52,837 nt of DNA, taken from contig DFXK01000002.1 of NCBI GenBank assembly GCA_002383165.1, forward strand, positions 570,163-622,999, written 5' to 3'. The notes under the pieces are model-generated. The model was not told the DNA's origin. It did no database searches and saw only the letters and a program-made list of their open reading frames with translations. Shown one piece after another: positions 34,790 to 47,734 of the stretch; the first letter of the stretch is position 1, and every line of letters begins with the position of its first letter. Made by a program: the position numbers and the translations under genes. The DNA comes from Flavobacteriales bacterium UBA4110 (GTDB taxonomy: Bacteria; Bacteroidota; Bacteroidia; Flavobacteriales; Weeksellaceae).

Positions 34790-36216
34790 TTAATTTTTCA
34801 AAAACTCATCCACTTTTTTCGCGCAATCTCTTCCTTCCGCAATCGCCCAAACCACAAGGCTCTGGCCTTTTCTCGCATCACCACAAGAGAAATATTTGGC
34901 TTGATTGGTTCGGAATTCTTTATTATTTCCAATCAGATTTCCTTTCGGGTCAAGATTAATATCCAAAGCTTCCACCAAACCTTTTTGCTCAACGTGTGTG
35001 TAACCTAAAGCAATGAAGGCATAATCACACTCGATGACAAATTCTGAGTTTGGTTTTTCTGTGTAGAGATTCCATTTTCCGTCTGCATCTTTTGTCCATT
35101 CAGCTTCCACAAGACGAAGACCCGTAAGATTTCCATTTTCATCTTTTACAAATTCTTTGGAATTAACAGACCATCTTCTTTCGCAACCTTCTTCGTGAGA
35201 TGACGTAATCTGCAAAGTCATCGGCATTGTTGGCCAAGGCATAGTTTCGTCTCGTTTTGTAGGTTGCATTGGTTTATAATAAATCTGATAAACAACTTCC
35301 GCACCTTGACGATTCGAAGTTCCGATACAATCTGAACCCGTATCTCCACCTCCAATGACGACCACCTTTTTCCCTTTAACATTGAGTTCTTCTTCATTAA
35401 AGTCGATTCCGCTCACTTTTTTATTATTCTGAACCAGAAAATCCATTGCGAAATGAACACCTTTCGCATCACGGTTTGGAAGCATCAAATCTCGTGGAAC
35501 TGTACTTCCTAAAGCCAAAACAACGGCATCAAAATTCCGATTCAATTCCTCGACCGAATAATTAACACCAACATTGACATTAGTCCTAAATTCAACACCT
35601 TCCTGTTCCATCCACCGAACGCGGCGTTCAACAATATTTTTATCGAGTTTAAAATCAGGAATTCCAAACCTCAACAAACCACCAATTTCAGAATCTCTTT
35701 CAAAAACCGTCACCTGATGTCCAGCCTGATTCAACTGATAAGCCGCAGCCAAACCGGCAGGACCAGACCCCACAACCGCCACTTTTTTATCCGTTCTGAA
35801 TTGAGGAATTTTTGGTTTTGCAAATCCTTGCTCAAAAGCGATTTCGATAATATTTTTTTCAATTTCTTCAATTGCTACGGGCAGATTATTAATCCCTAGA
35901 ACACAAGCTCCTTCGCAAGGTGCAGGACAAATTCGACCTGTAAATTCGGGGAAATTATTCGTTGAAGTTAAAATATGATAAGCCTTTTCCCATTGCTTTT
36001 TATAAACTGCATCATTGAATTCTGGAATAACATTTCCCAACGGACAACCGCTCTGACAAAATGGGACACCACAATCCATACATCTCGCAGCCTGCTCATT
36101 CAGGAGCTTTTCAGAAGCTGGCTCATAAAATTCTCTATAATTTTTCAACCTTTCCGAAACCGGAAGCTTCGCAGGCAACTCTCTGTCATATATCAAAAAA
36201 CCATCTGTCTTTCCCA

Positions 36217-36217
<1 letters not shown>
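34790..36217 (-). CDS. gltD: glutamate synthase small subunit
   Basis: A 475-residue FAD/NADPH subunit that passes electrons to GltB for glutamate synthesis from glutamine and 2-oxoglutarate. Cys clusters for two [4Fe-4S] centres are near the N-terminus (ARCMDCGVPFCQSGCPLGN and RICPAPCEGACV). The FAD site is VAVVGSGPAGLAAAYQL, and the NADPH site is KVVVIGGGDTGSDC. Its ATG shares one base with the gltB stop (TAATG), which implies tight co-translation. A terminator follows. Confidence 0.97.
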
Positions 36218-40749
<4,532 letters not shown>

Positions 40750-40771
40750 CTACATCAATTTTGGGTACTAA

Positions 40772-40779
40772 CAAACTTA
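40772..40779 (-). promoter_or_regulatory. candidate -7 box of gltBD
   Basis: TAAGTTTG on the minus strand, 22 bases upstream of the gltB ATG. There is no TTG at the usual -33 distance, which would fit a promoter that needs an activator, but this is inference. Confidence 0.5.
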
Positions 40780-41064
40780 GTGAAAAAAGAATCAAAAATG
40801 ATTTTAAATTACCGAATTATCAATTATAAAAACCATAAATGACATTAAAAGCAAATAAATCATCTTTTATTTATCGATAATTTACGTTAATTTAATATTA
40901 AGTGATTATTTGTTAAAATTAAATTAATATTGAAAATATTTAAATAATTAATAATCAGAGAGTTAACTAAAATTAATATTTCGGTAGATTGGAACAAGAC
41001 TAAAATCGAATCTAATTTTTCTAAAAATTCAGCAAAGTCTAAAAAATAATCAATAAAAAGAAAA

Positions 41065-41089
41065 ACACCCCTAAATAATTTAGGGGTGT
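41065..41089 (-). terminator. strong hairpin terminator far downstream of lysS
   Basis: ACACCCCTAAA pairs perfectly with TTTAGGGGTGT around a 3-base loop and is followed on the minus strand by TTTTTCTTTTT. It is about 200 bases past the lysS stop, so it closes either an unusually long lysS 3' tail or an unannotated small RNA between 41090 and 41292. Confidence 0.85.
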
Positions 41090-41292
41090 AATATTAAAAA
41101 ATATAACTTTAATTAGAAAAAATTAAATTTATATATACTTATTAGATTAAAATCATTTTTAATTATTTAGAAACTAAAATCGAAAAATAGAATCCGATAT
41201 TAACAATTAATTAATAATAATTAAAATTATCTGAATAATTAATAAATTAAGTTTATTTTTGGATAATTTTCGATAACAATTTTAAGAAAAGA

Positions 41293-42993
41293 TTAAACCA
41301 GCTTCATTAATAAAACCTCATCAATTTTCTCCACTTTAACCAAATTATTTTTAGTCAAAGTCTTAGAAGCTTTGTCCCATTTTTTACCGGAAAGCTGAGA
41401 ACGGGTTTTCACTTCATTCAACTCCAATGCATCTTCCTGAGAATTAAGAATTTCAAGTATTACTTTTTCATCTTCACCCAATTCAACTGCTGGTGTTTTT
41501 TTCTCAGGTCTCATTTGAGGAAAGAATAGAACCTCCTGGATGCTCGGATTATTCGTTAAGAACATAATCAAACGGTCCATCCCGATTCCCAAACCAGAGG
41601 TTGGCGGCATTCCGTATTCCAAAGCTCTGAGGAAATCCTCATCAATAAATCCAGTTGCTTCATCATCCCCTTTTTCGGACAATAACAACTGATGTTCAAA
41701 ACGTTGTCTTTGGTCAATTGGGTCATTCAACTCAGAATAAGCATTCGCGATTTCTTTTCCGCAAACCATTAATTCGAAACGTTCCGTCAAACCTTCCTGA
41801 CTTCTGTGTTTCTTCGTCAAAGGCGACATCTCAACAGGATAATCTGTAATGAAAGTCGGCTGAATGAAGTTTCCTTCACACTTTTCTCCGAAAATTTCAT
41901 CAATCAATTTTCCTTTACCCATCGTTTCATCCACCTCGATTCCGATAGATTTTGCGAAGTCAAATAATTCCTGCTCAGATTTTCCAGTGATGTCAAAACC
42001 TGTATATTTCAAAATAGCTTCTGTCATAGAAACTCTTGGGTAAGGCGCTTTCCAGTTGATTGTATGCTCTCCGAAAACAGATTCTGAAGTTCCGTTAACC
42101 GAAGTGGCACAGAATTCCAACAATTTCTCCGTGAAATCCATCATCCAGTTGTAATCTTTGTAAGCCACATAGATTTCCATTGCTGTAAATTCCGGATTGT
42201 GCGTTCTGTCCATTCCTTCATTTCTGAAGTTTTTTGAGAATTCATAAACACCGTCAAATCCACCAACAATCAATCTTTTAAGATATAATTCGTTAGCAAT
42301 TCTAAGATATAAAGGAATATCTAAAGCGTTATGATGCGTGATAAATGGTCTCGCTGCCGCTCCACCAGGAATGGATTGCAAAATAGGCGTTTCAACTTCA
42401 AAATATCCAGCATCATTGAAGAACGTTCTCATTGCATTGAACAATTTTGTTCTTTTTACGAAGATCTCTTTCACATGAGGATTAACAACCAAATCTGCAT
42501 AACGCTGTCTGTAACGCAATTCCGCATCCGTAAAACTATCAAAAACATTGCCTTCAGCATCTACTTTTGGAAGTGGAAGCGGACGAAGAGATTTAGTCAA
42601 CAATGTGAAATTTTTTACCATTACCGTCATCTCTCCAACCTGCGTTTTAAACAATTCACCTTCGATGCCGATGATATCACCGATATCTAAAAGATGTTTG
42701 TAAACCTCGTTGTATAAAGTTTTGTCTTCACCAGTACAGATCTCGTCTCGGTTAAAATAAACCTGAATTCTTCCTTCGGAATCCTGCAATTCTGCAAAGC
42801 TTGCCTTCCCCTGAATTCTTCTGGACATCAATCTTCCAGCAATCACCACCTTCTTCCCTTCTTCGAAATCCTGTTTTATAGATTTTGTGGAATCAGTGAT
42901 TTTGTATTCAGCGGCTGGGAATGCATCGATTCCCAAATCGGTCAATTTCTGTAGTTTTTCGCGACGGATAATTTCCTGTTCTGATAATGACAT
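41293..42993 (-). CDS. lysS: lysine--tRNA ligase, class II, with C-terminal extension
   Basis: A 566-residue enzyme that charges tRNA-Lys. An N-terminal OB-fold binds the anticodon (VVIAGRLMSRRIQGKASFAELQD). The class II core has motif 2 (FRNEGMDRTHNPEFTAMEIY) and motif 3 (GLGIGMDRLIMFLTN). Most bacterial LysRS end a few residues after the RPE that follows motif 3, near 500 residues. Here about 65 more residues follow, with a pattern (EKVILEIL, then LSGKKWDKASKTLTKNNLV) that looks like a small winged-helix domain. The extension may be lineage-specific. A candidate -7 box lies at 43017-43024. Confidence 0.97.
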   Translation of the reverse strand: MSLSEQEIIRREKLQKLTDLGIDAFPAAEYKITDSTKSIKQDFEEGKKVVIAGRLMSRRIQGKASFAELQDSEGRIQVYFNRDEICTGEDKTLYNEVYKHLLDIGDIIGIEGELFKTQVGEMTVMVKNFTLLTKSLRPLPLPKVDAEGNVFDSFTDAELRYRQRYADLVVNPHVKEIFVKRTKLFNAMRTFFNDAGYFEVETPILQSIPGGAAARPFITHHNALDIPLYLRIANELYLKRLIVGGFDGVYEFSKNFRNEGMDRTHNPEFTAMEIYVAYKDYNWMMDFTEKLLEFCATSVNGTSESVFGEHTINWKAPYPRVSMTEAILKYTGFDITGKSEQELFDFAKSIGIEVDETMGKGKLIDEIFGEKCEGNFIQPTFITDYPVEMSPLTKKHRSQEGLTERFELMVCGKEIANAYSELNDPIDQRQRFEHQLLLSEKGDDEATGFIDEDFLRALEYGMPPTSGLGIGMDRLIMFLTNNPSIQEVLFFPQMRPEKKTPAVELGEDEKVILEILNSQEDALELNEVKTRSQLSGKKWDKASKTLTKNNLVKVEKIDEVLLMKLV

Positions 42994-43016
42994 TTTAATT
43001 CAATTTTTTCGAATTG

Positions 43017-43024
43017 CAAAAATA
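43017..43024 (-). promoter_or_regulatory. candidate -7 box of lysS
   Basis: TATTTTTG on the minus strand, 23 bases before the lysS ATG. No clear -33 TTG. Confidence 0.45.
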
Positions 43025-43072
43025 GTGATTTTTAAATGTTTATGGAAGTTAAATTTTGCTGAGTTATTTAAA

Positions 43073-43137
43073 CGCAAAGAGCGCAAAGATTTTTTGAAAT
43101 TATTGAAGATATTTTAAGGTTCGCAAAGACGCTTTGC
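43073..43137. repeat. CGCAAAG repeat cluster upstream of lysS
   Basis: CGCAAAG occurs at 43073-43079, 43082-43088 and 43122-43128, and an inverted copy of its core follows immediately (GCAAAG then ACG then CTTTGC, 43123-43137). The copies stand out from the AT-rich surroundings. They lie between the stop of the DUF2314 gene and the lysS promoter. From memory, similar CGCAAAG words recur between genes in flavobacterial genomes, which I cannot verify here. Confidence 0.55.
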
Positions 43138-43155
43138 TCAGCAAATCCAGTATAA

Positions 43156-43587
43156 CTAATCAATGGAAAGAATAAATTCTTTGTCAAATTTTTCTCTTTC
43201 TATTTCTGACATTCTATTACGCAAAACTCTAATTGTAAAACCTCCAAATAATTTGCCGTTATTAGAAAACATCCAATCAGAAATTTTCTCTTTTTCAATT
43301 CTAACTTTATCATTAAGTTTAATTTTGATTATCGAATTTGGCAGATTATCAATATTTCCAAAATAATCATCTTCAATCTTTTCAATATTAACAGCCCAAA
43401 TATGTTCAGATTTATCATTAACATCATAACGAATCTTTAAAGCAAAATTATCATTCTCTGAAAACTGTAAAGCTTTATCAAAATCTTCTAAAGTTTGATT
43501 CGCTAACTCAACTGCTGAATTCAGTTCTTTATCATCTTCACTTAAAGAATAAATTACAGGCTCGTCTCCTCTCTTTATTTTATCCAT
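43156..43587 (-). CDS. DUF2314 domain protein
   Basis: A 143-residue cytoplasmic protein without signal peptide. The C-terminal half fits DUF2314: KIKLNDKVRIEKEKISDWMF followed by LFGGFTIRVLRNRM, where the W-M and the GG-(F/Y)-T-I-R-V words are family hallmarks. The family is found in E. coli YegJ and many bacteria; function unknown. The open frame extends 33 codons upstream into the end of rlmF, but that part has no family similarity, so I use ATG 43587, 16 bases after the rlmF stop. It is probably co-transcribed with rlmF. Confidence 0.82.
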   Translation of the reverse strand: MDKIKRGDEPVIYSLSEDDKELNSAVELANQTLEDFDKALQFSENDNFALKIRYDVNDKSEHIWAVNIEKIEDDYFGNIDNLPNSIIKIKLNDKVRIEKEKISDWMFSNNGKLFGGFTIRVLRNRMSEIEREKFDKEFILSID

Positions 43588-43603
43588 TTTATAAACATTT
43601 ACT

Positions 43604-44527
43604 TTAAAACCAATCTTTTCTTTTTTCGTTCGGAATAAACGTCCATGCCAAAATCCTGCTGATTTTCTGACCTTGCGCCATATCAATGGTTTTGAATTCT
43701 GACACTTTCAGATTTTTAAGAAGTGTTGTCAACTGATGCAGGTTGTCTTTTTTCGAAACTAAACTCGTGAACCAAAGAACCTGTGAAGAAAATTGGACAC
43801 TTTCGTTTATCATTTTTTTGATGAAAGCCATTTCGCCACCTTCACACCACAATTCGGATTGTTGTCCGCTAAAATTGAGATTTGTTTTCTGAGTTTTTGA
43901 TTTTCTGAGATTGTTATTCTTTCTTCGATTTCCCAACATTGCATCTTCTTCCGATTCGTGGAAAGGCGGATTACACATCGAAAATGTGAATTTGTCTTCC
44001 GACAAAATGATATTCTTGAAAATGAATTCTGCTGCTGGCTGTTGCTTCAAATGAATAACTGAGAACAAATTGGGGTTTTGACTCAGAATATTCTGGGCAT
44101 TTTCCAGAGAATTTGGATTAATGTCTGTTCCCAACATTTCCCAACCATAAGAATAATTGGCAATCAAAGGATAAACGAGATTGGCTCCTACTCCAATATC
44201 CACACCTTTGACCGAAGTTCCAGTTGGAATTTCGCCCTTGTCGCTCGCCAACAAATCTGCCAAATAATGAACATAATCTGCCCTCCCCGGAATCGGCGGA
44301 CAAAGATTGCCTTCTGGAATATCCCATTCTTTGACATTATAATATTTTAAAAGCAAAGCTTTATTAAGTAATCTAACCGCTTTCGGAATACTAAAATTGA
44401 TCGTCAAAGTATCATAATCATTTTTGAAAACGTAATGCTTCAACTCTGGAACGACGGAAATTAAAGCTTCAAAATCATAAGAATTACGATGGAGATTTCT
44501 TGGATGAAGACTGGACTTTTCAGACAT
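43604..44527 (-). CDS. rlmF: 23S rRNA (adenine(1618)-N(6))-methyltransferase
   Basis: A 307-residue SAM-dependent enzyme that methylates A1618 (E. coli numbering) of 23S rRNA. It begins LHPRNLHRNSYDFEALI, which is typical of RlmF. IPGRADYVHYLADLL and the SAM-binding GVDIGVGANLVYPLI follow, and CNPPFHES is the catalytic NPPF motif. A TTG lies two codons upstream of the ATG at 44527; the ATG is preferred. It lies nine bases after the cytochrome c stop, on the same strand, so these genes likely form one transcript with the DUF2314 gene. Confidence 0.94.
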   Translation of the reverse strand: MSEKSSLHPRNLHRNSYDFEALISVVPELKHYVFKNDYDTLTINFSIPKAVRLLNKALLLKYYNVKEWDIPEGNLCPPIPGRADYVHYLADLLASDKGEIPTGTSVKGVDIGVGANLVYPLIANYSYGWEMLGTDINPNSLENAQNILSQNPNLFSVIHLKQQPAAEFIFKNIILSEDKFTFSMCNPPFHESEEDAMLGNRRKNNNLRKSKTQKTNLNFSGQQSELWCEGGEMAFIKKMINESVQFSSQVLWFTSLVSKKDNLHQLTTLLKNLKVSEFKTIDMAQGQKISRILAWTFIPNEKRKDWF

Positions 44528-44536
44528 CAGCAAAAT

Positions 44537-44917
44537 TTACTTCGACGATAAAATATACTGCGCCATAAATTTCGCATTTTCTTTGCTAAATCCATTGTGA
44601 GCCGGCATAGGAACATCTCCCCAGATTCCCGAACTTCCTTTAATGATCTTCTCCGCCAGCATTTCTACATTCTCCGGTGTGTTCTCGTATTTTTTTGCCA
44701 CTTCTTTGTAAGAGGGTCCAATCATTTTTTCGTCTAGTTTGTGACAACCTAAACAATCTGCGCCTTCAACCAACGATTTACCTTCGGCAATTGGATCGGT
44801 TACGACTTTTGGCGTAGGTTCTGGTTCAGAAGCAATAACATCTTTATTACCAGAATTTTCACTTTTAGAACAGGAAAATATAGCCATTAAAATGGTTGCA
44901 ATAATTATTCTTTTCAT
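44537..44917 (-). CDS. lipoprotein c-type cytochrome
   Basis: A 126-residue monoheme cytochrome. The N-terminus MKRIIIATILMAIFSCSKSE has a lipobox with Cys16, so it should be lipid-anchored in the envelope. After a Pro/Glu/Val-rich linker, CLGCH is the heme-attachment motif with the proximal His. The Met in DVPMPAHNGF is the likely sixth ligand, and GPSYKEVAKKY is typical of the cytochrome c551/c8 class. It may pass electrons to a terminal oxidase or to a periplasmic enzyme. rlmF follows closely. A candidate -7 box lies at 44932-44939. Confidence 0.93.
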   Translation of the reverse strand: MKRIIIATILMAIFSCSKSENSGNKDVIASEPEPTPKVVTDPIAEGKSLVEGADCLGCHKLDEKMIGPSYKEVAKKYENTPENVEMLAEKIIKGSSGIWGDVPMPAHNGFSKENAKFMAQYILSSK

Positions 44918-44931
44918 TTTCAGATTTTGTT

Positions 44932-44939
44932 CAAATATA
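44932..44939 (-). promoter_or_regulatory. candidate -7 box of the cytochrome c gene
   Basis: TATATTTG on the minus strand, 14 bases upstream of the ATG. It abuts the poly-U run of the preceding terminator (44948-44971). Confidence 0.55.
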
Positions 44940-44947
44940 AATAAAAA

Positions 44948-44971
44948 AAGACATCCTTTACGGGATGTCTT
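44948..44971 (-). terminator. terminator of the M36 metallopeptidase gene
   Basis: AAGACATCC pairs with GGATGTCTT around a 6-base loop and has seven A on the plus strand (poly-U on the transcript). It lies 24 bases after the M36 stop. Confidence 0.9.
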
Positions 44972-44995
44972 GATATAATAATTATTAGGTTTAAC

Positions 44996-47569
44996 TTATT
45001 TTTTAATTATTACTTTCTCATTAAAAGTAACTCCCAAACCAGTTCCTTTCACAACGTAAACACCATTTGGCAAAGAACTCACATTAATTGCATTGTCATC
45101 AGATAAATTAATTTTCTCTGAAATTACTAATTTACCCGCAGCATCATAAACTTGTACCAATGTATTACCCAAAGTAACCGATCCACTCTTGATACGAATC
45201 TCGTTTTTGGCAGGATTTGGATAAACTACGAATTTATCTTTTTGTACATCAGCCACCGCAAGATTACATTCTGCAGGTACTGAAAAATCTTCAACCTGAT
45301 CATTCATTGCTGTTCCCGTACCAATAATTGAACCAGACGCTGCATTAACTCCTAAACCCCTTTTTGCAAAGACGTTCCAGATTAGACATTTATCCACACC
45401 TCCAGTTTTAGCTTGATCTGCAGCAATAATTGCATCTCTTCCTTTTACAAATGTTGGGTTACAGCCTTGTAGTTTAAGACCATCCATTACCAATTGAAGA
45501 ACCCTTCCACTTCCTGAGTTTGGAGCAGCAACTACGTCTGACGCATAGCCATACTTTTCAACCATTTTCCAATGTAGATCCCAAAGCATTGTAGCCCATA
45601 CAAATCCGACGGAGTGAACATTGACATAAGTAGTACCACTAGAGACATAAGTCATCCCATTTGTACTACCATAAGTGTAAGCATTAATAGTAGTATCTGG
45701 TGAGTACTGCGCTGGTCTGATACCTTGCCCATTAATTGCTTCATCTACTGCAAAAGTACCGATTCCTCTAGGTACAGATGCATTATCTCCTGGACGATTT
45801 GTCAACATCAAAGCAAAGAAATCTGACCATCCTTCGCCCATCTGCTCATTATCTGCACTTGTATTAAGACAAGATGATCCACTCCCTGTATTTCTGTTTG
45901 AGATTCCGTGACCATATTCGTGAGCTACAATACCATTGTCCAGACTACCATCTATCCAAATACTATTGTCTTTGATATTAGCATTCACTACTGTATTTGC
46001 ATTTAATTTGGATTTAATTAATTCTCCTTCTGCATTTTCTGTAAGGACACCAGGAATTGTTACAGTTGTATCTGTACCACCCATATTTCCAACAGCAGGA
46101 GAATCAGAAGCATTATAAACAATAACACCTAAAGCCCCTTTATCCTGCGCATTTTTGAATTTGACAGTAAAGTTACAATCTCCTCTTTCTATCAAAGCAA
46201 TTTTACCTGTTAGGTTAGTATTACTTAAAGTTGTACAACCTTTTATTGGAGAAACAAGAACCACATCAGCAGTTACAGGGTTAGTTGCTATAGTTGGACC
46301 AAATCCTGAGTTCACACCAACCACTGGAAGTCTGCCGACTAAATCTGATGGGGCATTATACGATAGATAATTTTGAGTTTTAGGCCCCCAAAGGTACATT
46401 TGCATTCTTGGAACACCTCCGTCTGAAGGCGTAGAGAAATTTGCATTATCCGTTCCTCCTCCATCACGCGCTTCTGCTCTTACAGCATCATTACCAAATC
46501 CGCCTTTCCCAAAGTTATTGATTTGGAAGTTTCTCGCAGATTCTGTAAAACCAAATTTGTAGAAAATATCGTGCATCTTGTTATTCATATAGAACAACTG
46601 AGTGAGAGCAGCATTAGTATATTGTGCTGGTGGTGTATTTACATCCAAAGGAAAATCAAACACTCTGTTAGCACCTCCTTCTGCCACATCTCCGACTGTG
46701 TTTGTATTGGTATAATCTGTATAAGCATAAGCATTATTACCTCTTGTGTACGTATAATGATTGGTACCGTCGGAATGCCAACCTTCTGGAGACGCATCTA
46801 AAAACCACGGGTTAGAAACCAAAGATCTCCCCCCGAATGTAGGAGCTTCAACAGGCAAGGCAAAAACTCTGTATGAAGCATTATCCGGTGCCAAAATTTT
46901 ATTTGAAGACAATGATCTCGCCGCAGCTTCCTCTGCTTTTATATTTGCAATTCTTTCCGGACTTGTGTATGAATGGGTATCGAATTTACATGAAATCAAA
47001 AGGTTATTTTTCTCAAGAATTTCGCCAGTCGCAGCATTTACCAAAACATTCCAGTAATTACTGCTTTCAGCTTCTTCAAAGTTAACTTCGTAAGCTAAGA
47101 TTAATTGATTTGCCTTTTGATAATAAACCGTATTAGTCAAAACACTATTTTCTTTTCCAGCTTCAAAAGTATATTTGCTACTACTTTTCAAGTTCAAGTT
47201 TTTAAGAACAGAATCAAAAGCAGCTTTACTTGTAATCCCAGCTTTCTTGGAACTCACAGTAACTGACGAAACATCAGAAAAATTATCAGACAAATAAGAC
47301 ACAGTATTATTCCTAATCAAAGCTGAAGATACTGCATTAAAAATAGGGATCCCTTCATAAGTTTGCTGCACATTGACAACAGCTCCTTTCAAACTTTCTG
47401 ACTTGTCAGAATTTATAATTTTTATTCCACTTGCAGCTGTTTTGTCATATTTCTTATTTGAAAAAATATAATCTTTAACAACTGACTCATAATTCTGAGC
47501 TTGGATAAAAGAAAAGGCAAAAAAAGCGGCAATTGTAATTCCGCGGTTAAGAGAATTAATCTTCTTCAT
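44996..47569 (-). CDS. secreted M36 (fungalysin) metallopeptidase with T9SS sorting domain
   Basis: An 857-residue secreted zinc peptidase. In order: a signal peptide ending Ile-Gln-Ala-Gln; an inhibitory FTP-type propeptide (about 45-180); the M36 catalytic domain, with HEYGH (H550, E551, H554) as the zinc site and a downstream Glu in MGEGWSDFFAL; a PA domain inserted at about 425-525 (KIALIERGDCNFTVK); and a C-terminal type A sorting domain from about 777 (VVYPNPAKNEIRI ending EKVIIKK). The sorting domain marks it for type IX secretion across the outer membrane. It probably digests external protein for nutrition. Confidence 0.97.
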   Translation of the reverse strand: MKKINSLNRGITIAAFFAFSFIQAQNYESVVKDYIFSNKKYDKTAASGIKIINSDKSESLKGAVVNVQQTYEGIPIFNAVSSALIRNNTVSYLSDNFSDVSSVTVSSKKAGITSKAAFDSVLKNLNLKSSSKYTFEAGKENSVLTNTVYYQKANQLILAYEVNFEEAESSNYWNVLVNAATGEILEKNNLLISCKFDTHSYTSPERIANIKAEEAAARSLSSNKILAPDNASYRVFALPVEAPTFGGRSLVSNPWFLDASPEGWHSDGTNHYTYTRGNNAYAYTDYTNTNTVGDVAEGGANRVFDFPLDVNTPPAQYTNAALTQLFYMNNKMHDIFYKFGFTESARNFQINNFGKGGFGNDAVRAEARDGGGTDNANFSTPSDGGVPRMQMYLWGPKTQNYLSYNAPSDLVGRLPVVGVNSGFGPTIATNPVTADVVLVSPIKGCTTLSNTNLTGKIALIERGDCNFTVKFKNAQDKGALGVIVYNASDSPAVGNMGGTDTTVTIPGVLTENAEGELIKSKLNANTVVNANIKDNSIWIDGSLDNGIVAHEYGHGISNRNTGSGSSCLNTSADNEQMGEGWSDFFALMLTNRPGDNASVPRGIGTFAVDEAINGQGIRPAQYSPDTTINAYTYGSTNGMTYVSSGTTYVNVHSVGFVWATMLWDLHWKMVEKYGYASDVVAAPNSGSGRVLQLVMDGLKLQGCNPTFVKGRDAIIAADQAKTGGVDKCLIWNVFAKRGLGVNAASGSIIGTGTAMNDQVEDFSVPAECNLAVADVQKDKFVVYPNPAKNEIRIKSGSVTLGNTLVQVYDAAGKLVISEKINLSDDNAINVSSLPNGVYVVKGTGLGVTFNEKVIIKK

Positions 47570-47722
47570 ATATTTATTATTGATAAAGTCGCTAATTTAG
47601 TTATTTAATAAATATTAAGCCGAAAACTTATTAAAAATTTATAAAAAATACAACAAATACAATTTTTACACACATAACAAATAAGACTTTTTTTTCAAAA
47701 CGGACAAACAAAAATGAATTCT

Positions 47723-47730
47723 TATCTTTG
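47723..47730 (+). promoter_or_regulatory. -7 box of dusB, almost at the start codon
   Basis: TATCTTTG ends four bases before the ATG at 47735. Transcription from it would start at or next to that ATG. There is no TTG at the -33 distance. Confidence 0.5.
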
Positions 47731-47734
47731 CAGA

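Larger units (their letters stand above)
40750..41292. other. very AT-rich gene-free gap between gltB and lysS
   Basis: About 540 bases with no credible open frame on either strand, no tRNA and strikingly few G or C. It holds a candidate gltB -7 box near its left end and a strong hairpin at 41065-41089. The rest is runs of A and T with loosely repeated AATAATTAATAA-like words (for example near 40943 and 41235). It may serve as the gltB control region, the long 3' tail of lysS, or both. Confidence 0.6.

Noticed and set aside
41254..41261. TATTTTTG on the plus strand near the lysS end
   Set aside because: Perfect -7 match but in a nearly pure AT region and pointing antisense into lysS; chance is the simplest explanation.
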